From Haloferax denitrificans ATCC 35960 (GTDB taxonomy: Archaea; Halobacteriota; Halobacteria; Halobacteriales; Haloferacaceae), in the NCBI RefSeq assembly GCF_000337795.1, contig NZ_AOLP01000002.1, positions 62,001-126,000 on the forward strand: 64,000 nt of DNA. The letters run 5' to 3'. The translations under genes and the position numbers were made by a program. This document shows, one piece after another, positions 9,000 through 16,032 of this stretch; positions within the stretch are counted from its first letter, which is position 1, and each line of letters begins with the position of its first letter. The notes under the pieces are model-generated. The model ran no database searches and was not told where the DNA came from. It saw nothing but the letters and a program-made list of their open reading frames with translations.

Positions 9000-9410
9000 C
9001 TAGTCGAACGTCATCCCGTAGCCCCAGTCTTCGAGGCATTCTTCTGTTTCATCGAGGTGCTGCAAGCCGACCTTCATGAGCGCTTCACGGAGGTCTGTTA
9101 GCGAGACGTTCTCTTCGAACCGGTCTTCGAACTCCCGGAGGGCGTCACGCTCTGCGACTTTTGTCTCCTTTTGCAAAAACAGCGGGACGCGGTCACGACC
9201 GTCTTGGACGCCATCGCGACGGAACTTGTATGGAATCTGAATCTGCTGGCGAGACTGTTGGGTGTCTTCGTCCTCGGCTTGGTTCGAATCCGTTTCTTCG
9301 GCTTGCTCAGGCTCTGGTTCCTCAGCCTCGGGTGCTGTATCAGTTGCCGACTCGGTCGACGAGTCATCTGCAAACGGATCTTCACCAGCTCCTTTCTTCA
9401 TGCCAGTCAT
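9000..9410 (-). CDS. Small acidic partner of ParA (putative plasmid partition protein)
   Basis: This 136-residue protein has a disordered Glu/Asp/Gln-rich first half and a folded second half beginning IPYKFRRDGVQDGRDRVP. It overlaps the parA stop by 4 bases (ATGA), so the pair is translationally coupled. Small genes in this place downstream of parA/soj are common on haloarchaeal plasmids and are assumed to be the DNA- or ParA-binding adaptor, since no ParB with a canonical HTH is present. The adaptor role is inferred from position. Confidence 0.65.
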   Translation of the reverse strand: MTGMKKGAGEDPFADDSSTESATDTAPEAEEPEPEQAEETDSNQAEDEDTQQSRQQIQIPYKFRRDGVQDGRDRVPLFLQKETKVAERDALREFEDRFEENVSLTDLREALMKVGLQHLDETEECLEDWGYGMTFD

Positions 9411-10282
9411 ACCGTCACCACCTCGTGATCGACGTCACCCGGTTCCGGGGGGTTTGGCGCTTCAATTCCGACCTGTTCTTCGAGATGTCTCGCGATGCGG
9501 TCGAACTGAGCAAGCGTTTCAATTTCGTAGTCACGGCGACGATCACGATGTTCACGGACGTATTTGAACGCCGAACATTGCTCCATCCAGCACCCCTCCA
9601 TCAGGGAGGCACGCTCGCTGATGATCTCTGGGATCGGATAGTCGATTTCAGCTAGTACCTGCCGTTGGTCACGTGTGTTTTTGAATCCGGTTGGCACGGC
9701 GGCGAGCACACCAACGTCAATCTCGAGTTGGTCTTCAAACCCGGCGACGAGAGCCTCAAGCCCTTCAACTGCTGCACGGCCCTTTGCGCTTGGTTCGACG
9801 GGGATGACAAGCGACCGCGTCGCGTGAATCGCGTTGTAGAGGTGTGGCCCTTCAGTTGCTGGTGGGTCACAGATCAGTACATCGTACTCCTCTGGGACGC
9901 CGGCCTCGCGGAGCACACGGAGTAACTGTGCGTGCATCCCGAATGCTTCGCCCATGGCCTCTGCCTGGTCTTTCTCTCGCTGGAGAAAATCGGCTAAATC
10001 TGAGAGCATATTGTGCTCCGGAACGATGTCGACACCTTCGACGGTCCGAATGAGATCCTCAAAGTCGCCGTTGGGGCGTCGAATCATATGCCGGACAATG
10101 TTATCGACTGAATCCGTCCGCTGGTCGTCAACCCCGAAGAGACGTGAAAGATCGCCGTCTTGTGGGTCAAGTGGAACGACGAGCGGTTTCAACCCTGCCC
10201 GAGCGTGCGCAACCGCCAGGTTTGCTGCGGTGGTCGTCTTCCCGACCCCGCCTGCCTCGCTGTAGGTCGAATATGTGAGCAT
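9407..10282 (-). CDS. parA: ParA/Soj-family partition ATPase
   Basis: This protein of about 291 residues is a P-loop ATPase of the ParA/MinD family: Walker A EAGGVGKTTTAANLA near the N-terminus, the switch region VVPLDPQDGDLSRLFGV, and the Walker B-like strand YDVLICDPPATEGPHLYNAI. The canonical signature Lys of the deviant Walker A (KGGVGKT) is Ala here, a variant I associate with haloarchaeal plasmid ParAs. The start MLTYSTYSEAGG at 10282 is preferred; a longer frame to 10354 runs through the repeat region. It probably drives plasmid segregation with the gene at 9000-9410. Confidence 0.85.
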   Translation of the reverse strand: MLTYSTYSEAGGVGKTTTAANLAVAHARAGLKPLVVPLDPQDGDLSRLFGVDDQRTDSVDNIVRHMIRRPNGDFEDLIRTVEGVDIVPEHNMLSDLADFLQREKDQAEAMGEAFGMHAQLLRVLREAGVPEEYDVLICDPPATEGPHLYNAIHATRSLVIPVEPSAKGRAAVEGLEALVAGFEDQLEIDVGVLAAVPTGFKNTRDQRQVLAEIDYPIPEIISERASLMEGCWMEQCSAFKYVREHRDRRRDYEIETLAQFDRIARHLEEQVGIEAPNPPEPGDVDHEVVTV

Positions 10283-10525
10283 ACTGTGTTCATGATGAAC
10301 CATCACCTTGAATCTTCTGTGCATGCACTCATTGTGTTCAATAGAGACATCCATTCGTTGTGTTCAGCAATGAATGTACACAATGAATAAACAGGCTGAA
10401 TTCATCTGGTGAACAAACACAACGAACGCCATGGCTGGGTGAGGCTATGCTCATCCATTATTGCAGCGGTCTGCGGAGTAATCTTGAGATTTAGTGAACA
10501 AAGTTAATGAACACAATTCATGATT
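10283..10525. repeat. TTGTGTTCA repeat cluster upstream of parA (candidate parS or parA operator)
   Basis: Copies of TGTGTTCA or its complement TGAACACA occur at about 10285 (TGTGTTCATGATGAAC), 10333, 10358, 10411 (GAACAAACACAACG) and 10496-10520 (GTGAACAAAG, ATGAACACAATTCATG). They occur in both orientations in a notably AT-rich stretch without genes. Position and density suggest the centromere-like site of the partition system, or an autoregulatory operator. Confidence 0.55.
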
Positions 10526-10625
10526 GTATGGGCTGAATAATACTCTTGGCCAAACATCTTTGCTGTGACACCACGTAGCTACTACTGGAGACAATCTGTG
10601 TCACACACGTCTCCACAACTCCCCC

Positions 10626-10778
10626 ATGACGACTGATTCAACGATACTTGGCCGGTGTCCTGACTGCGGTGACGAACTTGCACCGCATCAATCGCTGATT
10701 GAGTTTGAAGAAGCAGACGGTACAACCGGCGTGTTCGCGGAATGCTACTCGTGTGATGACGTTGTTCGACCGGAGTGA
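10626..10778 (+). CDS. 50-residue zinc-finger protein
   Basis: This small gene is missed by length cut-offs. From the ATG at 10626 it reads MTTDSTILGRCPDCGDEL through to CYSCDDVVRPE, with paired CPDC and CYSC knuckles that should bind one zinc. Tiny proteins with this MTTDSTILGRCPDCG opening occur widely in haloarchaea as putative zinc-binding proteins of unknown role. It stands alone between the partition repeats and the downstream toxin region. Confidence 0.7.
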   Translation: MTTDSTILGRCPDCGDELAPHQSLIEFEEADGTTGVFAECYSCDDVVRPE

Positions 10779-11041
10779 CCTCTTTTCTTTGTTGCAGAAA
10801 TCGACTTTCACACATCGGTGATGAGGGGTGCGATATGTCTGGGAGAGTTCCAGTTGAGAGCTGCAGGAAATGTTCGATTTACACATCGATGACGGGGGGA
10901 GAGGGCCTTCAATCTCGACCTCGATGAACACGTCAGTCGTCGGGTTGAGTGTGCCAAATGGTTCGTTGCCCAAACCTACTTCCTGCGGCGAGATCCTGTC
11001 TTGGGTGGCGAACTAACGCTACTCAATCTCAACGTCCAGAT
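10779..11041 (+). other. Intergenic stretch with an imperfect direct repeat and a coding fragment
   Basis: Two related stretches, one near 10798-10830 (CACATCGGTGATGAGGGG) and one near 10867-10900 (CACATCGATGACGGGGGG), form an imperfect direct repeat. From about 10909 an open plus-strand frame without a start reads NLDLDEHVSRRVECAKWFVA and continues to LTLLNLNVQ, where it meets the 49-bp element at 11042. This looks like a piece of a lost gene; the family is not recognised. Confidence 0.3.
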
Positions 11042-11090
11042 GTCTCATTTTCGATGTACTTGTAATAAAGCACTACACCAGATATGAGAC
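11042..11090 (+). repeat. 49-bp element A with inverted-repeat ends
   Basis: The element begins GTCTCA and ends TGAGAC. With the flanking bases the ends read ATGTCTCA and TGAGACAT, an 8-bp perfect inverted repeat. A second copy of identical length and orientation lies at 14342-14390 with 37 of 49 bases the same, the best conserved parts being the ends and an internal GATGTAC. It cuts off the coding fragment on its left. Confidence 0.6.
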
Positions 11091-11103
11091 ATCGACAACT
11101 ATG

Positions 11104-11144
11104 TTAACCAACAACTGGGCGTATCTAGCCGGCCTGTTGGTTAA
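11104..11144. promoter_or_regulatory. 10-bp inverted repeat (operator or terminator candidate)
   Basis: TTAACCAACA at 11104-11113 is repeated as TGTTGGTTAA at 11135-11144, a perfect 10-bp inverted repeat with a 21-base spacer. It lies about 75 bases upstream of the HTH gene at 11220. It could be an operator for that HTH protein. Confidence 0.4.
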
Positions 11145-11186
11145 TACAGCCTCTCGAATCATGCAAACGGAATAATCCGTGCCAGC

Positions 11187-11219
11187 AAGATTTATTCCTG
11201 TCACTCACGTAGTGTGAGT
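11187..11219 (+). promoter_or_regulatory. TATA box and start-codon palindrome of the HTH/TumE-like pair
   Basis: GATTTATTCC at about 11189-11198 is a TATA candidate 22-31 bases before the ATG at 11220, so the mRNA is probably leaderless. Just before the ATG, ACTCAC (11203-11208) and GTGAGT (11214-11219) form a palindrome overlapping the expected transcription start. This is a natural place for autorepression by the HTH protein. Confidence 0.5.
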
Positions 11220-11795
11220 ATGGAAGAACCGCGCTCTGAACTCCAGGCCAATGCCGAGGAGCGAACTAAAGCGCCAGATTTCGACGTCCTGACCTCGCCA
11301 GAGGAACTTGTCCGTGGAGAGCGGACGCGAGACGATTTTTTTGACGCTGTGCTTGGGCTCAGCAAACCAGCGACCGCCAGCGAAGTTGCTGACCTCGCAG
11401 GCCACGGCGTCGACGCCGCGAGAGAGTACCTTGAGTGGTTCGAACAGATGGGTATCGTGAAGCAGGTTACCGAGTCGCCGGCCACGTATGTACGCAACCA
11501 ATCATACTTGAACTGGCGACGAGTCCAAGCGCTCCAAGATGAATACTCAACGGCGGAGCTCCTTGACTTCTTGAAAGACGAAGCAGCACGGGCAGAAGAG
11601 TTGTCCGAGGAGTTCGATGTCGCGTCGCCGGAAGCGGTCTCTCTCTCAAAGCACGCATCGACTACTGATCAATCGATAGAGGATGTTTGGGAGGCCGTTT
11701 CTGCGTGGAAGACCGCTCGCCGTCGGGTTGAGCTCCTCGAACGGGCACTAGCAACCGAATCGGGTGACGCTGCTGATCAGCAAACGGCGGTATGA
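11220..11795 (+). CDS. Winged-helix transcriptional regulator, likely antitoxin of a TumE-type pair
   Basis: This 191-residue protein has an N-terminal MarR/ArsR-like winged helix (LGLSKPATASEVADLAGHGV, then DAAREYLEWFEQMGIVKQV) and a helical C-terminal half (residues about 100-185) rich in Glu/Arg, probably a dimer or toxin-binding region. It overlaps the next gene by 4 bases (ATGA). I chose the ATG at 11220 rather than the GTG at 11214, which lies inside the palindrome. An antitoxin role is inferred from coupling to the TumE-like gene. Confidence 0.65.
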   Translation: MEEPRSELQANAEERTKAPDFDVLTSPEELVRGERTRDDFFDAVLGLSKPATASEVADLAGHGVDAAREYLEWFEQMGIVKQVTESPATYVRNQSYLNWRRVQALQDEYSTAELLDFLKDEAARAEELSEEFDVASPEAVSLSKHASTTDQSIEDVWEAVSAWKTARRRVELLERALATESGDAADQQTAV

Positions 11796-12238
11796 CAGGA
11801 CAAGATGAGAGTAGTGGGTCGCATTCAGTTTCTGGTGCTCCAATTGATTTCGACCGCTTGGGCGTCATCCGAGATCGATTTGCTTCCGACGAGCGGTTCA
11901 CGCAGATAGTCGACCGACCTGAATTCGCCCCTGAGCGGCTGGTCTGTGTGTACGATACGCGGTTTTACCCATCGAGTGTTCACAGTGCCCGGGTAGAGAT
12001 TGTCTGGTTCGAGAACGGGGACTTCTCGCTCCATTACCACGAGGATCACGTTGAGGGGACGTTCGATCATCGATGGGACCGCCACCCGTCGGAGCACAAC
12101 GCTCGCGACCACATCCATCCCGGTCCAGATGCACCGACACCTGGAGATGATTCACCGCATCCCAGCGATTGGCGCGATGTCCTCTCAATGGCTCTTGTCG
12201 AGATTGAAGCCAGGCAGCGTGCATTCTGGGAAGGCTGA
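11792..12238 (+). CDS. TumE/DUF6516-like protein, putative toxin
   Basis: This 148-residue protein contains ARVEIVWFENGDFSLHYHED, then HRWDRHPSEHNARDHIHPGP, the His-rich pattern I associate with the TumE (DUF6516) toxin family, where a conserved RWD-HP-HN-HxHP block is typical. The first 35 residues are poorly conserved in character. It is translationally coupled to the HTH gene upstream. The biochemical activity is not established from sequence; a metal-dependent or nuclease-like function would be a guess. Confidence 0.6.
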   Translation: MTGQDESSGSHSVSGAPIDFDRLGVIRDRFASDERFTQIVDRPEFAPERLVCVYDTRFYPSSVHSARVEIVWFENGDFSLHYHEDHVEGTFDHRWDRHPSEHNARDHIHPGPDAPTPGDDSPHPSDWRDVLSMALVEIEARQRAFWEG

Positions 12239-12343
12239 CCCACCCGCTATGGTGTTCACTTTACTGCCTGTTGTACGCTTCATCGAGGTCATCGTACTCT
12301 CAAAATGGCAATCACTTTCGTCGGGTGAGGTACCTCCAAAGTA

Positions 12344-13702
12344 CTAGACGACCCCGGACGTGAGAATGAACCCAAGTAAGAGTACGATACTGATGAGAAG
12401 GCCACCGACGAGTGGTGTATTCTCCATTGCTTTCTCGTGGAGGGCCATCTGTTCGTACTCTGAGCGGAACTCTTCGAGGTTAGATTCGTCGTAGAAGTAC
12501 TTCGTTTTCAGCACAAATCGCTCGGTAACTGCACAGCCTGTACATACTGGTGTCCCCTCGAGCCGTTCTGTTTTGATGTGCGAGTCACAGTTGATGCTCC
12601 CACAATTTGCACAGTACGTGTACGATTTCGCTGTTTCTTTCTCACAGTGGACGCACCGATGGATTCCGTCTTCGATCGCGACTCGGGAGGGCCCCGCAGC
12701 GTAGTACGAGTACGGATAGGTGTACTGCTCGAGTTGTAGTGTCTGTCGAACCCGTGGGACGTAGAGCGGTGAAATCGCCTGGATAGAGATGTCCGACTGC
12801 TTCGGCTCACACGTCTTCTCGTAGGTGACATTGTTGCCACCTGTGTAGCTGACAGTCGTCGTGTGATGTTGCTGGAGACGAGAGACTGCCCACTCTTTGT
12901 AGTCGGTTTCTGTCTGCCCGTAGCGAGTGACGTCGACGTCGTCGAACATCGTGCTGAAGCGGTTGGAATCGAGTTCGACTGCTTGCTGGCCGTTGTTCGC
13001 GATGAGGTCTGCGAGTCTACTGTCTGCGACGCTGGGTTCTCCTCGCGTCGCATGGACGACGAAGCGGTTTGATTCGTTGACGCGATGGATGACACCGACT
13101 GAGGTTTCGAAGACAGCGTCTATTCGTGCACTAATGGTAAGATAGGGCTGGAAATCAACGAGCTTGCGTGGTTCTGGGAGTGCGTCTGCGTCGAGATTTT
13201 GGATGTCACGGGCTGCTTCACGTACTGGTGCATCAACGCCGCTTGCTGGATCGAACGGTCGGAGCGTTTCGTCACAGAGAATCTCGATACGACCGTTGTA
13301 GAGATCCAAGCCGACTTCGTCGGCGATGTCTCTCAGGTCGGTTCCGTCGATGAGCTCGATTGGATATGGATCGCCGTTCTGTCTAAGGCGAGTCGCGTAC
13401 TCTTCAGCGGGTGCAGAAAATTGTCCTGTCGTGACGACGATACCACGCTTTGGGCCGTCGTAGTCGTACGTCGCGATGGCTGAGTGGAGTTTCTGGACAA
13501 CAGGCCGTCCGACAGAGCCTGTGTGTTTGCACTCGACGACAACTCCACGGCGTGTCCCGTCGACGACCTCCTCCATGAGGATATCTCGTCCTTCGTCGGC
13601 GGTTTTGCGTGCCTGATGGACGTTTTCGTACCCGAGATTCCGAAAAACATCCTCCATCAGGTCTTCAAATTCGAATCCGGAGAAATCGTCTAAGAGTGGC
13701 AT
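12344..13702 (-). CDS. Mrr-type restriction endonuclease with zinc ribbon and C-terminal membrane anchor
   Basis: This protein of about 452 residues has an N-terminal PD-(D/E)XK Mrr-like nuclease domain: FEFEDLMEDVFRNLGYENV, then DEGRDI and VVVECKHTG, giving the D...ExK catalytic set, followed by a glutamine-poor GIVVTTGQFS strand. The middle is an uncharacterised beta-rich region. Residues about 350-400 contain zinc-ribbon pairs (CVHC, CANC, then CTGC). The last 25 residues are a hydrophobic helix. ATG at 13702 is preferred over a TTG at 13720. Membrane tethering of an Mrr nuclease is unusual. Confidence 0.75.
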   Translation of the reverse strand: MPLLDDFSGFEFEDLMEDVFRNLGYENVHQARKTADEGRDILMEEVVDGTRRGVVVECKHTGSVGRPVVQKLHSAIATYDYDGPKRGIVVTTGQFSAPAEEYATRLRQNGDPYPIELIDGTDLRDIADEVGLDLYNGRIEILCDETLRPFDPASGVDAPVREAARDIQNLDADALPEPRKLVDFQPYLTISARIDAVFETSVGVIHRVNESNRFVVHATRGEPSVADSRLADLIANNGQQAVELDSNRFSTMFDDVDVTRYGQTETDYKEWAVSRLQQHHTTTVSYTGGNNVTYEKTCEPKQSDISIQAISPLYVPRVRQTLQLEQYTYPYSYYAAGPSRVAIEDGIHRCVHCEKETAKSYTYCANCGSINCDSHIKTERLEGTPVCTGCAVTERFVLKTKYFYDESNLEEFRSEYEQMALHEKAMENTPLVGGLLISIVLLLGFILTSGVV

Positions 13703-13899
13703 GAGAATTTCACTTGACAACCAGACGTACTGTACCTATTAATTAGTTGTCTCCCTGTCACCAGGTGCTGTAACGCCTGTCAATGTGTAAGCGGTGAGCC
13801 GTCTACTCCACCCTCGACAGAGTTCAAGCCAGGTGTCTTTCTGTGACACACTCCATAACTTGTCTCAGTCCGACGGAATTCTATTGTGACCGATACACC

Positions 13900-14331
13900 A
13901 TGGATTTGAGCGATGGACGTTCAGAGGCGCTTTCTGCCCTCAGAGAGGCAGTCTGTTCTGACTCGGATCTCGAATTCGTGGTCACATTCGGCTCACAGAC
14001 TACGGGTGAGGCGACGACGACGTCTGATCTCGACATCGCAGTCAAGTTTGCGGACAGCCTTTCTGCCCGCGACCGATTTGAGAAGTAGTGTTTCTTATCG
14101 GGTGATCTTCAGTGGGAGGATGCGCCGTTCGTTGATCTCTCGGATATTGAGACGCTCCCGCTAGATGTTGCACACGATGCAGTCAGCGGTTCGTTCGTCT
14201 GCGGTGATGAGCAGGTGTTCGAACAGTTCAAGACAGAGACTGAAGCACAGTTCGCCGAACAGCGGGACGACCTTCGGCGTCAGCGGCACGCGGTAATCGA
14301 CCACATTGCGGAGGAGGGACTCCGTGGCTGA
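13900..14331 (+). pseudogene. MNT-type nucleotidyltransferase gene broken by an in-frame TAG
   Basis: The frame starts MDLSDGRSEALSALREA and shows the minimal nucleotidyltransferase core (VVTFGSQTTGEATTTSDLDIAV, of which GSQ...SDLDIA is the catalytic motif). A TAG stop at 14086-14088 ends it at 62 residues. The same frame then continues to 14331 with coherent protein (VDLSDIETLPLDVAHDAV and a charged tail ending EEGLRG). Read through, it would be 143 residues, the usual MntA antitoxin size. At the end, GTGGCTGACGAG (14324) overlaps the stop as a hepT start would, but that frame meets the 49-bp element after six codons (MADERA). Both partners are therefore dead. Confidence 0.7.
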
Positions 14332-14341
14332 CGAGCGAGCT

Positions 14342-14390
14342 GTCTCAATTTGGATGTACCTGTATTATCCAACTGCATCGAATATGAGAC
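14342..14390 (+). repeat. 49-bp element B with inverted-repeat ends
   Basis: Same length, ends (TGTCTCA...TGAGACA with flanks) and orientation as element A at 11042-11090; the two starts are exactly 3300 bases apart. It cuts off the presumed hepT gene directly after its first six codons, so like element A it sits at a break point. The function is unknown; a recombination site or minimal transposable remnant are both possible. Confidence 0.6.
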
Positions 14391-14476
14391 ACGTGGTGAA
14401 GTCGTGATGCGACTTGAATTCAGAACGGCCTCGAACCTTAGGTTTCGATGCATCTCTCTCGTCGAACGACTATCTC

Positions 14477-14998
14477 TTATGGATTAGTTCCGGTCTCGCA
14501 CGTGCAAACGCCGCCTACTCTTATCTGGTTGGTGACGTGCTTGTGGACACTCTTGGCAAGTTGTTGCATCGCTTCTGCTTGTCGCTGCGTTGGGCGACGT
14601 CCGCCGTAGTAACTGTCAGTTCGGTTAGTATCGTACAAGTGCCGAAGGTCGCGTGTTGTGTCCCGAGACAGAAGCCCTAGATCAGATGCACGATCGTAGC
14701 AGGTGGTATGGTCGTGGAAGTCATTGAGCTCGCTCGTTCCTTCGGCTAATGCAAACGCTTCGATAGACCGTTCGGTTGCACCGAAACACAACTCAATCGT
14801 CGCAGTGTAGAACCCTTGATCAGCGATTTGATCAACAGCTGCAAGCAATCGGCAGGCCTTCGTGAGCTGTGTTTTCCAATCGTCGTCCGGGTCGATCCCG
14901 TCTTCGCGTGCTGGGACACCAAACCCCTCCTCGTTGAACGCGTCAGTTGCCGCGTTGAGTGCGTCGGTTATGGCTCGTGGATCGGATCTTTTACTCAT
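14477..14998 (-). CDS. HEPN-domain protein, putative toxin partner of the MNT gene
   Basis: This 173-residue all-alpha protein, from the ATG at 14998, overlaps the upstream nucleotidyltransferase stop by 8 bases. Helical segments such as WKTQLTKACRLLAAVDQIAD and FYTATIELCFGATERSIEAF fit a HEPN/HepT-type fold. Candidate catalytic residues lie in RDLRHLYDTNR near residue 123. HEPN proteins paired with MNT are typically RNases controlled by AMPylation from the partner. The family call rests on architecture and pairing, not on a clean RxxxxH motif. Confidence 0.6.
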   Translation of the reverse strand: MSKRSDPRAITDALNAATDAFNEEGFGVPAREDGIDPDDDWKTQLTKACRLLAAVDQIADQGFYTATIELCFGATERSIEAFALAEGTSELNDFHDHTTCYDRASDLGLLSRDTTRDLRHLYDTNRTDSYYGGRRPTQRQAEAMQQLAKSVHKHVTNQIRVGGVCTCETGTNP

Positions 14999-15683
14999 CG
15001 AGCTCACCGTGGAAGACCATCTTTCGGACTGTTTCAAACTTCTCGGAGTCGTAGACAACAAGCCCACCACGAAGTACTTCTCGCAGTTCCTCAGTATAGT
15101 TCGGAATCGCAGGCAAGGACTCGACGTCGATATCGTATGCGTACCGGCCTGTTTCGAATTGCCGCTCTTCGAGATCCTGTCGTACACGGTTTGCCGTTCG
15201 CTGGTTCGCCATTCGATCTTCCTCAACGAGTACCCATAGGTCAATATCACTTAGCCGGTCTGCGTTTCCTCGTGCGACACTCCCGTAGAGGAGGATGCCA
15301 ATGACACCGTCGAGATTCTCGACTAATTCGTTGGTTGCAGTGCGGACAGGTGGCTGGAATTCTGATTGGGGAATCTGAAGAAACAAGTCGTCCGGTCGTG
15401 ACAACCGGGCTCGGTTGACGTGTACAAGCCGCGTGTTTCCTTCACGGCGGTCGATTACAAGGTTGTTTGCAGTCAATACGTCCACCGCCTTGGAAATACT
15501 TGGCTGGGAGTAATCTACAGCGTCAGCTAATTCAGTGATAGAAAACGAGTCAGCGTGATAACGTGATAAAAACAGAAGCACTTCGTGGACTGCTTGGCTT
15601 TTGAATAAATTCGCGTCTTGTGCTGGAATATCGAGTGATATACTTGTCCCCTCTCTATGGGGAGTATTCGTGCTACTTTGCAT
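14991..15683 (-). CDS. Winged-helix/nucleotidyltransferase fusion, putative antitoxin
   Basis: This 230-residue protein has an N-terminal winged helix (FSITELADAVDYSQPSISKA, then DVLTANNLVI) and a C-terminal minimal nucleotidyltransferase domain with GSVARGNADRLSDIDLWVLV (GSxARG...DIDL). It would bind its own promoter through the wHTH and AMPylate or neutralise the HEPN partner. A strong TATA element lies about 30-40 bases upstream. It is an intact pair lying only 100 bp from the dead MNT gene at 13900-14331, and it differs from that gene by carrying a DNA-binding domain. Confidence 0.75.
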   Translation of the reverse strand: MQSSTNTPHREGTSISLDIPAQDANLFKSQAVHEVLLFLSRYHADSFSITELADAVDYSQPSISKAVDVLTANNLVIDRREGNTRLVHVNRARLSRPDDLFLQIPQSEFQPPVRTATNELVENLDGVIGILLYGSVARGNADRLSDIDLWVLVEEDRMANQRTANRVRQDLEERQFETGRYAYDIDVESLPAIPNYTEELREVLRGGLVVYDSEKFETVRKMVFHGELDE

Positions 15684-16032
15684 ACTAAAGAGTAAGCTCG
15701 TCCACTTACTTATACTTTATATAAAAATAGAGTATCTGTTCAAGTAGTATGCTTAGTTGAACTTGTCCGGGTAGCCTCGCTTATCCTGATATGTGAGGGC
15801 ATATACTGCTAGTGAATTTCCACTTCTGAATGCTAGGTCACACATCCTTCAACATAATGAGTAGTACAATCTTTCCACATTCAATAACTCCTCTCCCTCG
15901 AAAGTTCGGTTGACGTGCTCGGCTCGCTTCTTATTATATCAAATCCCGACGTCCCTCTTCTCACACTGACTTAACTAGGTTGGCGCCTGTCATCCAATAA
16001 TGTCTTGTACCCGCTATTAACAGTTAAACCGA
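15684..16032. promoter_or_regulatory. AT-rich divergent region with promoter of the MNT/HEPN pair
   Basis: TTATACTTTATATAAAAATAG at 15709-15728 is read on the minus strand as a TTATATAAAG TATA box about 30 bases upstream of the ATG at 15683. The rest (15730-16032) is AT-rich and has no gene I can support. CTTAACTAGG near 15970-15979 is the closest TATA-like candidate for the rightward gene at 16033, and it is weak. Confidence 0.5.

Noticed and set aside
8689..9039. Minus-strand 116-codon frame MPRRLGLRDDVRLANRK...
   Set aside because: It is the wrong frame of the same DNA; the protein-like sequence lies in the frame continuing from the gene at 9000-9410 (listed as pseudogene 8741-8999).
10638..10973. 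Minus-strand frame over the 50-residue zinc-finger gene
   Set aside because: The plus-strand product has paired zinc knuckles and a known-looking opening; the minus product has none.
14086..14088. TAG in the MNT gene read as pyrrolysine
   Set aside because: I know of no pyrrolysine use in haloarchaea, no pyl genes are seen here, and the partner hepT is also broken, so a nonsense mutation is simpler.
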